Source: Clostridiales bacterium (lineage in GTDB: Bacteria; Bacillota; Clostridia; Saccharofermentanales; Saccharofermentanaceae). From it: 64,000 nucleotides of DNA. Position 1 is the first letter of the stretch; every line of letters begins with the position of its first letter. The stretch is from assembly GCA_017480325.1 (NCBI GenBank), contig JAFVAY010000002.1, positions 124,001 through 188,000 of the forward strand, given 5' to 3'. Positions 44,256 through 52,389 of this stretch are shown one piece after another. Both the position numbers and the translations under genes were made by a program. A model generated the notes under the pieces. That model was given only the letters and a program-made list of their open reading frames with translations. It did no database searches and was not told where the DNA came from.

Positions 44256-45362
44256 ATGAATGATGAAAGCTTGAAATCAGCACCAATTGAAAAGACAGAA
44301 CATAAAACAGAGATTGCCATCGTAGATGCGCGCACAATCCGCGACAAAATATATGAGGTTCGCGGCGTGAAAGTGATGCTTGACTTTGAACTGGCTGAGA
44401 TATACGGATATACGACATCTAGATTTAATGAACAAGTATCAAATAACATAGAGAAGTTTGAGGGAGATGATTTCTGTTTTTACCTGACCCAAGAAGAATT
44501 CAGTGATCTAAAAAACTTGATATCGAAAAAATCGACATCAAGTTGGGGCGGACGCAGAAAACCCCCAAGAGTGTTTACAGAGAGTGGCCTCTATATGCTG
44601 ATGACTGTGCTTCGAGGCGAGTTGGCCACAATGCAAAGCCGGGCGCTGATTCGTATCTTCCGTGCTATGAAGGACTATATAACGGATACTCAGGGCCTTG
44701 CCACTCAACGCGATGTGCTTAGATTATAGCTACAGACTACAGAAAATACGGAAGCGATCAAGAATGTGCAGTCTCTTTTATCAGAACAGCAAAGAATTCT
44801 TCTTGAACATGATGATAAGCTGGTAAATGCTTTTGAGAAAATCAGTGATACAGTCAAGAAATCCGAGATATCCCCGTTTATGCTTGACTTTAGCAAGCCA
44901 AAAGAACAAAGAGAGTATCTCTTCCTGAATGGCCAGCCCGTAAAAGCAGATGTGACGTACATTGATATATACTCGCAGGCAAATCATTCGATTCACATTG
45001 TGGATGATTATATCAATATTAAGACGCTGCATCTGTTGCAAGATGTGAAGCAGGGAGTAACGGTTACTGTATTTAGTGACAATAACTACAATAAACTTCA
45101 CGCCGGTGATTACTCGGACTTCCAAAGGGAGTTTCCGAATATCACAATAGACTTCATACAGACACTGAAAACGTTCCATGACAGATTTATAGTCCTTGAT
45201 TATGGAACCAAAGATGAGAGAGTATTCCATTGCGGAGGCTCATCAAAGGATGGTGGAAACAAGGTAATGGTTATCACAGAGCTTGATGAGGGATTTGTGA
45301 GGGACGGCATACATGATGAGATAACAAGGATGCTGTCGAATCCGGAACTGGTGCTAAGTTGA
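44256..45362 (+). pseudogene. ORF6N-domain protein gene interrupted by one in-frame TAG
   Basis: Residues 1-157 contain an ORF6N DNA-binding domain (VRGVKVMLDFELAEIYGYTTSRFNEQVSNN, then SSWGGRRKPPRVFTESGLYMLMTVL). A TAG at 44727-44729 ends it, but the same frame continues without another stop to 45362 with the usual C-terminal part (ISPFMLDFSKPKEQREYLFLNGQPVKADVTY, IHIVDDYINIKTL, FHDRFIVLDYG, FHCGGSSKDGG). TAG is an ordinary stop elsewhere in the window (for example sufS), so recoding is unlikely. Together 368 residues plus the stop. Confidence 0.88.
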
Positions 45363-45370
45363 GATGGATG

Positions 45371-45592
45371 AAATGCGACGGTAAGTGTAGCATGATTTCA
45401 AATATGTGACATTCGATGTAGCGATATAAAATGCGACGTTTAGCGTCGCACCCGTCCTTGAAAATCAGGTTCGCTGAATGCCCGCAAAGCCTTATAAATC
45501 AAGGCTTCCGAGAGTTGAGAAAGAGGTTTAAATAAAGTTACCCTTTAATATGCGCTCTGATAGATGTCTGAAGTTCACAGATATGTATGGGT
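45371..45592 (+). repeat. Structured intergenic repeat, copy 3 (long form)
   Basis: Homologous to 43920-44140. Hairpins: GCGAC (45434-45438)/GTCGC (45445-45449), and AAGCCTT (45487-45493)/AAGGCTT (45501-45507), where the loop and flanking pairs differ from copies 1 and 2 but the stem is kept. It begins 8 bases after the ORF6N frame's stop. Confidence 0.85.
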
Positions 45593-46424
45593 TGATAGTA
45601 AAGGGGTGACTATGATTAAACCTGAGGGAAAATGCTCTCCGTCATTGATTTTACTGGGTTTTCAGACTATCCCTGCTGATAACCACAGGAGATATAGGCG
45701 GTCATCGTTAAAAGGCTGAGGATTTTTAAACCCGAACATCTTTCAAAAGCCGCTCGAACGGGTGACTATGATTAAACCTCCACTCGACACCCTCTCTATC
45801 ATTGAAAATACTAGCTTTCAAGACTATGACAGGCACGGAAACTCTGCACATCTCACAGAGCGCACTCGAAGGGTAGCCTTAATTAAACCTCGAAGCGCAG
45901 TCGAAAGGATAGGATATTTAAACCTAAGGTTTAAAAAGGTGGTACAACCGCTCCATCATCGTATTTACTGGGTTTCTGAGGAGATAGCGAGGGTTGCATA
46001 GATACCCATCGTCTGTTCGCCCATCGAAAGGGTAGCCTTAGTTAAACCGACATCTTATGTAAGGCACATTAAAGGATAGGATTTTTTAACCTCTGTAGTA
46101 CCGTAGAAAGGGGTACCTTTAGTTAAACCTGAGGTTTAAAAAGGTCGGAATCCGGCTCTTACATCGAAAACACTGGGTTTAGAAGTAGATACCGGCGGTC
46201 GCGCATATACCTCTTGGTTTAAAAAGGTGGGTAGAGGGTGTCCATCATCGAAAAATAAGGGTTTGTTGGAAGATGTAGGGGGGTTAAGGATATAGCTTCG
46301 GTGGTTTAAAAAGGGTATATAGGCGCTTTGGAAGATGTCCACAGAGGACTCGAGGACGTTGGCAGATATAGAGTGTGGTCATCCCATCAGCTGGTAAGAT
46401 AACAGCCAGCCGGAAGATAGGCAC
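45593..46424. repeat. Degenerate AT-rich repeat array, non-coding
   Basis: No convincing gene. The 12-mer GGTTTAAAAAGG occurs at 45928, 46133, 46216 and 46303; TTAAACCT-type mirror sites occur at about 45617, 45772, 45892 and 46123, twice forming TTAAACC/GGTTTAA palindromes; a CATCATCGaAAA..GGGTTT block recurs at about 45953, 46163 and 46242. GATAACCACA lies at 45678. Looks like a decayed tandem repeat. Confidence 0.75.
46257..46338 (+). repeat. 81-bp dispersed repeat, copy A
   Basis: Nearly identical to 47190-47270: both contain TTTGTTGGAAGATGTAGGG, GGATATAGCTTCGGTGG and GGTTTAAAAAGGGTAT, and end GGAAGATGT. The spacing between copies encloses the small gene at 46538. Confidence 0.88.
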
Positions 46425-46450
46425 GAGAATACTTAATCACATTGTGGTTA
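46425..46450 (+). repeat. 26-bp direct repeat, left copy
   Basis: GAGAATACTTAA then TCACATTGTGGTTA. The same 26 bases with two differences recur at 46936-46961, on the other side of the small gene. Confidence 0.85.
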
Positions 46451-46537
46451 TCCACATCCATGTTTGCGGACCAAGCGGAAGCCTGACTGTTGGTCACAGA
46501 AAAAATCTCTGGCAGTTACGAACGAGGTAACACCAAT

Positions 46538-46930
46538 ATGGATATAAACCTTCGCGATCAGCTCATATTTGGGGAACAATACAACCCCGCTGCCTATAAG
46601 AATGGACTGAGGTACTTCAAGTTCCTTCGCCGACATGAACTGCGGCTTTTGATGGATAAACATATCTTTGATCCCTATCCGTGGACAAGATATATGGAGT
46701 ATGTGTGGTTCATGGAGAGATACGGGAACAACGACGAATTGTATCTCCATGGTTTTGTGTATGGACCTGATAGAAAAGATGGATTTGGCGGGAGGCAAGG
46801 CGGAATATCGATAGAGGGAATTGGTCGAGATCGAAAATGGGAAGATGAAGAAGCAGAGAAAGTATTCAAGTTTCTGTTCGGAAAAGCTGATCAATTCGAA
46901 CTGGATCCGCCATATGTTTGGTACGACTGA
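46538..46930 (+). CDS. Small unknown protein flanked by direct repeats
   Basis: 130 residues from ATG 46538 with CGAGGTAA upstream; an earlier in-frame TTG (46490) is less likely. Rich in aromatic and charged residues (FKFLRRHELRLLMDK, WTRYMEYVWFMERYG), followed by a Gly/Arg loop (DRKDGFGGRQGGISIEGIG). No signal peptide, membrane segment or known domain. It is the only gene in about 2.6 kb of repeat-rich DNA and is bracketed by 26-bp direct repeats. Confidence 0.65.
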   Translation: MDINLRDQLIFGEQYNPAAYKNGLRYFKFLRRHELRLLMDKHIFDPYPWTRYMEYVWFMERYGNNDELYLHGFVYGPDRKDGFGGRQGGISIEGIGRDRKWEDEEAEKVFKFLFGKADQFELDPPYVWYD

Positions 46931-46935
46931 GACTT

Positions 46936-46961
46936 GAGAATACTTAACCACACTGTGGTTA
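46936..46961 (+). repeat. 26-bp direct repeat, right copy
   Basis: GAGAATACTTAA then CCACACTGTGGTTA. In this copy TAACCACA-C-TGTGGTTA (46945-46961) is a perfect palindrome. It starts 5 bases after the gene's stop. Confidence 0.85.
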
Positions 46962-47959
46962 CCAAGCCCCTGTTAAGGAACCAAAGGCTAAAACTTCAAC
47001 AAGTTGTTGAAGAAACAGTTCCGTCCCCTATCCCGCAACATCCAGAGTAGCTGATACTTAACCACATGCCTTTCCTCTCGATATGATCGAGTCCGCAGGC
47101 GTTAAAGAACGAGATAGAGAGTGTGGTTCCAGCCAACACCCAATCAGAATTAAAAAGCTTATGCCGATGGTTCGGGTCATAAGATAATAAAGGATTTGTT
47201 GGAAGATGTAGGGGGTTAAGGATATAGCTTCGGTGGTTTAAAAAGGGTATCGATGGCTTATGGAAGATGTGGGTATTGAGGTCTCGTGGACTGATCTGGG
47301 AGAAGATAGGGAGTACAAGACAGCATGAAGCTCGCCGAAGGCGCGTGTGGTTATCGTCCCGGAGTGGAGAGAGTCGGAGAGGTCCGAGAGCGACCGTAGG
47401 GAGCGAAAGGACTCGTAGACGAACGGAACGTAGGGACCAGAGGTGGATAAGAATGCAACCATGATTTCATGAGAACTTGATAATAAACGCTGCGCGTGGT
47501 TATCAAAAACTCGCAAAGATATCCGGCATGGGAAGAATAGAGCAAGTCTTCCCAAACAACCAAGTAATCGCAAAGAGCAGAGCATCCAGCTTGAATTTAT
47601 CAGGATAGCATGGTCGGTTGGGAGATACTTGCGAACTTGCGAAGCGAAGGAGTCCGGTTCGGAGTGAAAGCGCAGGGCCAGAGGCTGTTAATAAAACAGC
47701 CTGGATCTCATGAGTAATTGATAATAATAATGGCTTGTGGGAAAACATGATCCTGTTTGGAAAACAGGCATGGGAAGAATATAGCATGAAAATCATTTAA
47801 AGCCTATCTCTCTCAAAATGGAATGTACATATCGTTATGAAGGAAAGATGACGGCAAACAATCAGGAACTTGGATAACCACAGGGTAGAAGAAGTTCTCC
47901 CGGAACTGAAGCTTGATACGATGCCATGAATATAGATAACCACACGGGGAGACGAGATT
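46962..47959. repeat. Non-coding repeat-rich stretch
   Basis: No gene supported. Contents: CTTCAACAA-G-TTGTTGAAG palindrome (46994-47012); the second 81-bp repeat (47190-47270, with GGTTTAAAAAGG at 47235); two related units at about 47383-47550 and 47630-47790 sharing CCAGAGG, TCATGAG..TTGATAATAA and GGCATGGGAAGAATA; hairpins GGCTGTT/AACAGCC (47683-47701) and CCTGTTT/AAACAGG (about 47752-47768); and TGTGGTTATC or its complement at 47346, 47873 and 47935. Confidence 0.7.
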
Positions 47960-48175
47960 ATGACATACAGATTGAATCCTGCAATTGAAAAGATAGAGTC
48001 TCCTGTGACTATTGTTCTTCTGGATACAGGACAAGAGAAGAGATACAGCTCGGGTGCTGAAGCAACCAGAGATACATTCGATCATGGTTACAACATACGC
48101 TCTATGAAAGCAGTGGACGGAATGTTAGTTATTGAAATGGAACTGGCTGATTCTCCGGACGAGACGTTCTTTTAG
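47960..48175 (+). CDS. Small conserved-looking protein, unknown
   Basis: 71 residues from ATG 47960 with GGGGAGACGAG upstream. Beta-rich: PVTIVLLDTGQEKRYSSGAEATRDTFDHGYNIRSMKAVDGMLVIEMEL. GATAACCACA ends 15 bases before the start. No signal, membrane segment or known function; may be a regulator or adaptor by size. Confidence 0.65.
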   Translation: MTYRLNPAIEKIESPVTIVLLDTGQEKRYSSGAEATRDTFDHGYNIRSMKAVDGMLVIEMELADSPDETFF

Positions 48176-48178
48176 ATA

Positions 48179-48220
48179 ACTCCTTCAAATATGGGTGTGC
48201 AAATACTCCTTCAAATATGG
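48179..48220 (+). repeat. 16-bp direct repeat before the aminotransferase gene
   Basis: ACTCCTTCAAATATGG at 48179-48194 and again at 48205-48220, 26 bases apart (start to start), just ahead of the DegT gene. Possible operator pair, or a scar of duplication at the island's right edge. Confidence 0.8.
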
Positions 48221-48242
48221 ATATAAAGAGGAAATGGTTAAA

Positions 48243-49601
48243 ATGAGTAACACGGAAAACACGGGAAACACAGAAAACAAACGACAGATTTCTTTCAGCC
48301 CGCCTGATATTAGTGAACTTGAGATTGCTGAAGTAGCAGAGGCTCTGAGAAGCGGCTGGATCACAACCGGACCGCGCACAAAGATGCTTGAGTGCAGACT
48401 GGCGGCTTATATTGAGACAGGTAGGAACGACATTGACTGTACTACAAAGGAAGCAATCAAAGCATATAGCCAGCGTGTCGTGTGCTTGAACTCTGCAACG
48501 GCTGCGGAGGAACTGAATCTCAGAATCCTCGGTATTCGTCCTGGCGATGAGGTCATCGTTCCGGCCTATACATATACAGCTTCAGCGTCTGCGGCGATCC
48601 ACTGCGGAGCAACTGTAAAGTTCGTGGATATCCAGAGGGATGGAGACAGTGATACTCATATGCCTGAGATGGATTATGAGGCGTTAGAGCGTGCGATCAC
48701 AGAGAGAACCAAAGCTGTTGTTGTCGTGGATCTCGGCGGTATTGTAGCTGACTATGATCGGGTGTTTGAGATTGTTGAGAGAAAGAAAAATCTGTTCACT
48801 CCTCTCGATGACCACAGTGATCCGTTGTCTGATTTAAGCAGTAGGATACAGAAATCAATCGGTAGAGTTGCTGTCATTGCTGACTGTGCGCATTCCTTGG
48901 GAGCAAGCAGGGTAATCGGAGGGAAGCGTTTATATTGCGGTGCAATCGCTGATTTTACAGATTTCAGTTTCCATGCAGTTAAGAACTTCACAACAGCAGA
49001 AGGTGGGGCTAGTACTTGGAAAACGATTGATGGTGTTGATAATAGTGAGATCTACAAGTTCTATCAACTCTTATCCCTCCACGGTCAGAACAAGGATGCG
49101 TTGGCTAAGACGAAAATCGGAGCATGGGAATATGATATTATTGGTCCTTGGTATAAATGCAATATGACAGATATCATGGCGGCCATAGGTCTTAGGCAGC
49201 TTGATAGGTATCCTGAGTTACTTGAGAGACGTGAGCAGATCATGGCTGTGTATGATAAGGCCTGCAATGAGTTGGGGATATCGCATCTCGTTCACCACAC
49301 TGATTATATGGACTCATCTAACCATTTATATCTTATTCGTGTTCCAGGAGCTGATGAGAACATCAGGAATGAGATAATCACAAAGATGGCTGAGCGCGGT
49401 GTGGCTACTAATGTTCATTATAAGCCATTGCCGATGATGACGGCGTATCGAGAGATGAGCGGTGGAATAGATCAGTATCCGAATAGTTACGATTACTATA
49501 AGAACTTAATCACACTGCCTCTACATACTTGCCTGTCTGACGAGGATGTGGAGTATGTGTGTGAGACGTTGAAAGAGGTTGTTGGAGAAGTCAGAGGATA
49601 A
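48243..49601 (+). CDS. DegT/DnrJ/EryC1 nucleotide-sugar aminotransferase
   Basis: 452 residues from ATG 48243 with AGAGGAAA upstream. Fold markers: SGWITTGPRTKMLECRLA, EVIVPAYTYTASASAA, VIADCAHSLGA, and the PLP lysine in DFSFHAVKNFTTAEGG. An insertion around residues 190-220 lengthens it over the usual 380-400. It would aminate the 4-keto sugar made by the 36610 dehydratase, as PglE does after PglF, giving a 4-amino sugar. Right border of the accessory island. Confidence 0.9.
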   Translation: MSNTENTGNTENKRQISFSPPDISELEIAEVAEALRSGWITTGPRTKMLECRLAAYIETGRNDIDCTTKEAIKAYSQRVVCLNSATAAEELNLRILGIRPGDEVIVPAYTYTASASAAIHCGATVKFVDIQRDGDSDTHMPEMDYEALERAITERTKAVVVVDLGGIVADYDRVFEIVERKKNLFTPLDDHSDPLSDLSSRIQKSIGRVAVIADCAHSLGASRVIGGKRLYCGAIADFTDFSFHAVKNFTTAEGGASTWKTIDGVDNSEIYKFYQLLSLHGQNKDALAKTKIGAWEYDIIGPWYKCNMTDIMAAIGLRQLDRYPELLERREQIMAVYDKACNELGISHLVHHTDYMDSSNHLYLIRVPGADENIRNEIITKMAERGVATNVHYKPLPMMTAYREMSGGIDQYPNSYDYYKNLITLPLHTCLSDEDVEYVCETLKEVVGEVRG

Positions 49602-49655
49602 TGGCGCTATATTTCTTTAGGTCGCAGGTGCGAGACGCAATGATGAGAGGGAAAC

Positions 49656-50345
49656 ATGAGAAAGATCTTTGCGTTGATGTTGGCATTTGTACTGGTTGGA
49701 TTGACGACTGTGGCGATGGCGGAGGAACCGCTGATTTCACGAGGGGACTATAACGAAAATGTGATTACGCTTCATCAGAAGCTGGGTGAGCTTGGATTGT
49801 ATAGCCTTAGAGCGGAGAGTCCGTGGAGTAGTGCCAGTGAGGATGCGTTAAGGATTCTGCAAGGAACGATGGGACTTGAAGAGACTGGGACAGCAGCAGA
49901 CCAAGGCGAGCTGGATAAGATATTATCGTTTGAACATGAGCCGTTTTCAATGATTGATATAGCGAAGAGCAGGATAGTTGAAAATCTATACAATGACGTT
50001 CAACTAACGGATGGAGCGCAAAAGACAGATAGCGGATATGAATTCACAACAAACATAGAGGATAATCGCTTCGGCTACACTGTTTGGCAAGTGTATGAAC
50101 CAGATGGATACCTAGAAAACATAACCACAGGTGAAGTAGGAATAACTGAAGGAGACTATGTATTTCCTTATGAATCTGGAGAATATCGCATTGTATTCAA
50201 GGGCAATACAAATCTAAAGGATGAGGGTCTCACTGCAACTCTACAGCTTGAGAAAGATAAAATTTATCATTATGTATCAGTTGTCGATTTGCTGGAACCG
50301 CAGCGTGTAGTAGTCAAGGATGTTGCATTTGGACTGAGAAAATGA
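49656..50345 (+). CDS. Secreted protein with peptidoglycan-binding-like domain
   Basis: 229 residues. Signal peptide MRKIFALMLAFVLVGLTTVAMA with a likely cut after AMA (about 22). Residues 25-90 resemble the PG_binding_1 fold (LISRGDYNENVITLHQKLGELGLY). The rest is beta-rich and unrecognised. May attach at the wall and help capsule export or retention. GAGAGGG lies upstream. Confidence 0.75.
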   Translation: MRKIFALMLAFVLVGLTTVAMAEEPLISRGDYNENVITLHQKLGELGLYSLRAESPWSSASEDALRILQGTMGLEETGTAADQGELDKILSFEHEPFSMIDIAKSRIVENLYNDVQLTDGAQKTDSGYEFTTNIEDNRFGYTVWQVYEPDGYLENITTGEVGITEGDYVFPYESGEYRIVFKGNTNLKDEGLTATLQLEKDKIYHYVSVVDLLEPQRVVVKDVAFGLRK

Positions 50346-50391
50346 GTGAAGCGATAATCATACGGGAGAGCTAAATGATTGGAGATAGGAC

Positions 50392-51087
50392 ATGTTAAGG
50401 CAATGGGAAGACCTCCCAGATTTTATGCGAGTTCCCGAGGTAAAACCCTATTGGGAAGTATTGAATAAGAAACGCGGGCAGCTAGTAGCTAAACGAATCT
50501 TTGATCTGGTTGTGAGTGTAGTGCTTCTTATCATCCTGGCTATTCCAATGCTCGTAATAAGTATCTGGATAAAACTTGATTCAAAAGGCCCGGTGCTGTA
50601 TCGGCAGGAACGTGTGACTACATACGGTAAGCATTTCAGAATACATAAGTTCCGTACAATGGTTTCAAACGCAGACAAGATAGGCACAGCGGTAACGGTA
50701 GGAAATGACAGTAGAATCACAAGGGTAGGATCAAAACTCCGTCATCTCAGATTAGACGAGCTTCCTCAGCTCTTTGATGTTATATCCGGTGACATGTCCT
50801 TTGTGGGTACACGGCCGGAGGCTGTGAAGTATGTGGAACGGTATAAGCCAGAGTATAACGCAACACTGCTGATGCCTGCCGGGATTACAAGTGAGGCTTC
50901 GATCCGCTACAAGGATGAAGACAAGTTGCTGAACGGTGCAGAAGATGTTGATGAAGTGTATGTTAAAGAAGTACTACCTGCAAAGATGAAGTGGAACTTG
51001 GAAAGTATCAGACGGTTTCGTTTCCTCCGGGAGATACTTACTATGTTTAGAACTGTAGCAGCAGTGCTGGGGAAGGAATATAAGTGA
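50392..51087 (+). CDS. Undecaprenyl-phosphate sugar phosphotransferase (initiating enzyme)
   Basis: 231 residues of the bacterial sugar transferase family (PglC/WcaJ catalytic part). One membrane helix near 35-60, then SKGPVLYRQERVTTYGKHFRIHKFRTM, HLRLDELPQLFDVISGDMSFVGTRPE. It loads the first sugar phosphate on undecaprenyl phosphate. With the 4,6-dehydratase and aminotransferase, the first sugar could be a bacillosamine-type amino sugar; inference. Confidence 0.93.
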   Translation: MLRQWEDLPDFMRVPEVKPYWEVLNKKRGQLVAKRIFDLVVSVVLLIILAIPMLVISIWIKLDSKGPVLYRQERVTTYGKHFRIHKFRTMVSNADKIGTAVTVGNDSRITRVGSKLRHLRLDELPQLFDVISGDMSFVGTRPEAVKYVERYKPEYNATLLMPAGITSEASIRYKDEDKLLNGAEDVDEVYVKEVLPAKMKWNLESIRRFRFLREILTMFRTVAAVLGKEYK

Positions 51088-51088
51088 G

Positions 51089-51292
51089 ATGATATTCAGA
51101 GAATGGTTGAGGAGTACAAAGTTGCCAGATACAGCGCAATATCATCTTCCGCAAGCACTATCTGAAAAGTCAATGAATAAGCTTATGCGTCGATCAGATG
51201 GCGAACAGATACTGGTGGATGCAATAGAAGAAATAAACCATGGGTCAATCGAAACAATAGAGGCGTTGGTTGAACGAAGACTGAGGAAGTGA
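51089..51292 (+). CDS. Small unknown protein
   Basis: 67 residues between the sugar transferase and the first GT2 gene, starting 2 bases after one stop and overlapping the next gene by 4 (GTGA). Helical, no membrane segment. The tight packing supports a real gene; function unknown. Confidence 0.55.
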   Translation: MIFREWLRSTKLPDTAQYHLPQALSEKSMNKLMRRSDGEQILVDAIEEINHGSIETIEALVERRLRK

Positions 51293-52341
51293 GAAGGGTG
51301 ATGGGCGATACACTAACAACAGTTACATTCGGCGTTATCGCCTACAATGAGCATAGATATTTGCCCGATCTCTTGAGCGATCTTTTGAAACAGACATATC
51401 CTAAAGAGCTCATAGAGGTTATTCTAGTAGATGGAAATTCTACGGATGATACATGGCAGATTATGCAAGATTTTAAAGAGGAGCAAGATAGAAGCTATGG
51501 AACGATAAAACTCTTGAGGAATCCCAAGAAGATACAGCCTGCAGGTTGGAATGTGGTGATTAATAACTTCACTTCAGATGTTTTGCTACGTATTGATGCA
51601 CATGCACGCATTCCTGAGGACTTTATAGAAAAGAATATTGCTTGTATAAACTCGGGCGAATATGTTTGTGGTGGACCTAGAGAGAATATTATTGATGAAG
51701 ATACATCATGGAAAAGAATGCTTCTGAGTGCCGAGCAGTCAATGTTTGGCTCTGGGATTGCTTCATATAGGAAGGGAACTGACAAGCGTAAATATGTGAA
51801 GTCGGTGTTTCATGGTGCGTATAGACGAGAAGTTATAGAGAAAGTCGGTTTGTTCAATGAGGAACTAATCCGTACAGAAGATAACGAGTATCATTATAGG
51901 ATTAGAGAAACAGGATATCAAATATGCTATGACCCTACAATAATGTCCTATTATCAAACAAGAAGTAGTCTAAAAGGAATGATTAGACAGAAATTTCTTA
52001 ATGGACTATGGATTGGAAGAACATTATTTGTATGTCCAGGTTGTATATCTTTGTTCCATCTAGTTCCAGCCGCATTTGTGGTTGGTATTATAGTTTGTAT
52101 AGTATTTGGGATTATGTGGTCGTGGAATCCAATGATTCTATTGGGAATAACCTATAGTTTGTTTCTTGTGCTATCAACTGCGGTGAGTCTGATAAAAAAA
52201 AGACAAGTTATGGATTTAATACTTCCGTTTGTAATACTAACAGTTCATATAGTTTATGGAGCAGGAACAATGAAAGGTAGTTTGAGCATGATATTTAATA
52301 GATTTGTAACAATCGGGGGGGTACAGCGAAGAAGTAGATAG
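51289..52341 (+). CDS. Family 2 glycosyltransferase with C-terminal membrane segments (ExoA-like)
   Basis: 350 residues from GTG 51289, which overlaps the previous stop (GTGA); ATG 51301 is an alternative. GT-A motifs: VTFGVIAYNEHRYLPDLL, VILVDGNSTDDT, LLRIDAHARIP, and RTEDNEYHYRI. Three hydrophobic segments at the end (about 245-330) as in succinoglycan ExoA-type enzymes. Sugar not predictable. Confidence 0.88.
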   Translation: MRRVMGDTLTTVTFGVIAYNEHRYLPDLLSDLLKQTYPKELIEVILVDGNSTDDTWQIMQDFKEEQDRSYGTIKLLRNPKKIQPAGWNVVINNFTSDVLLRIDAHARIPEDFIEKNIACINSGEYVCGGPRENIIDEDTSWKRMLLSAEQSMFGSGIASYRKGTDKRKYVKSVFHGAYRREVIEKVGLFNEELIRTEDNEYHYRIRETGYQICYDPTIMSYYQTRSSLKGMIRQKFLNGLWIGRTLFVCPGCISLFHLVPAAFVVGIIVCIVFGIMWSWNPMILLGITYSLFLVLSTAVSLIKKRQVMDLILPFVILTVHIVYGAGTMKGSLSMIFNRFVTIGGVQRRSR

Positions 52342-52389
52342 CTTCGTTGGCGTCGTTACTCTCTGTCCAATTTGGTCGGGGGCGACGGC

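Noticed and set aside
45762..46001. 79-codon frame on the plus strand
   Set aside because: It runs through the degenerate repeat array, has no good ribosome site, and its product follows the repeat words.
46448..46456. Perfect DnaA box TTATCCACA
   Set aside because: A single box inside the repeat motif, with no cluster, dnaA or dnaN nearby; not evidence of an origin.
47330..47460. Group II intron or rRNA-like fragment
   Set aside because: The purine-rich sequence looks structured, but I find no domain V, reverse transcriptase or rRNA signature.
47238..47796. Overlapping minus-strand frames of 70-115 codons
   Set aside because: They lie in the paired repeat units, lack ribosome sites and show no protein-like composition.
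45371..47959. CRISPR array
   Set aside because: Repeats are irregular in length and spacing, partly decayed, and no cas genes are present.
42001..48242. Classical integron cassette array
   Set aside because: No integrase in the window and no clear RYYYAAC/GTTRRRY pairing at repeat ends; kept only as an analogy.
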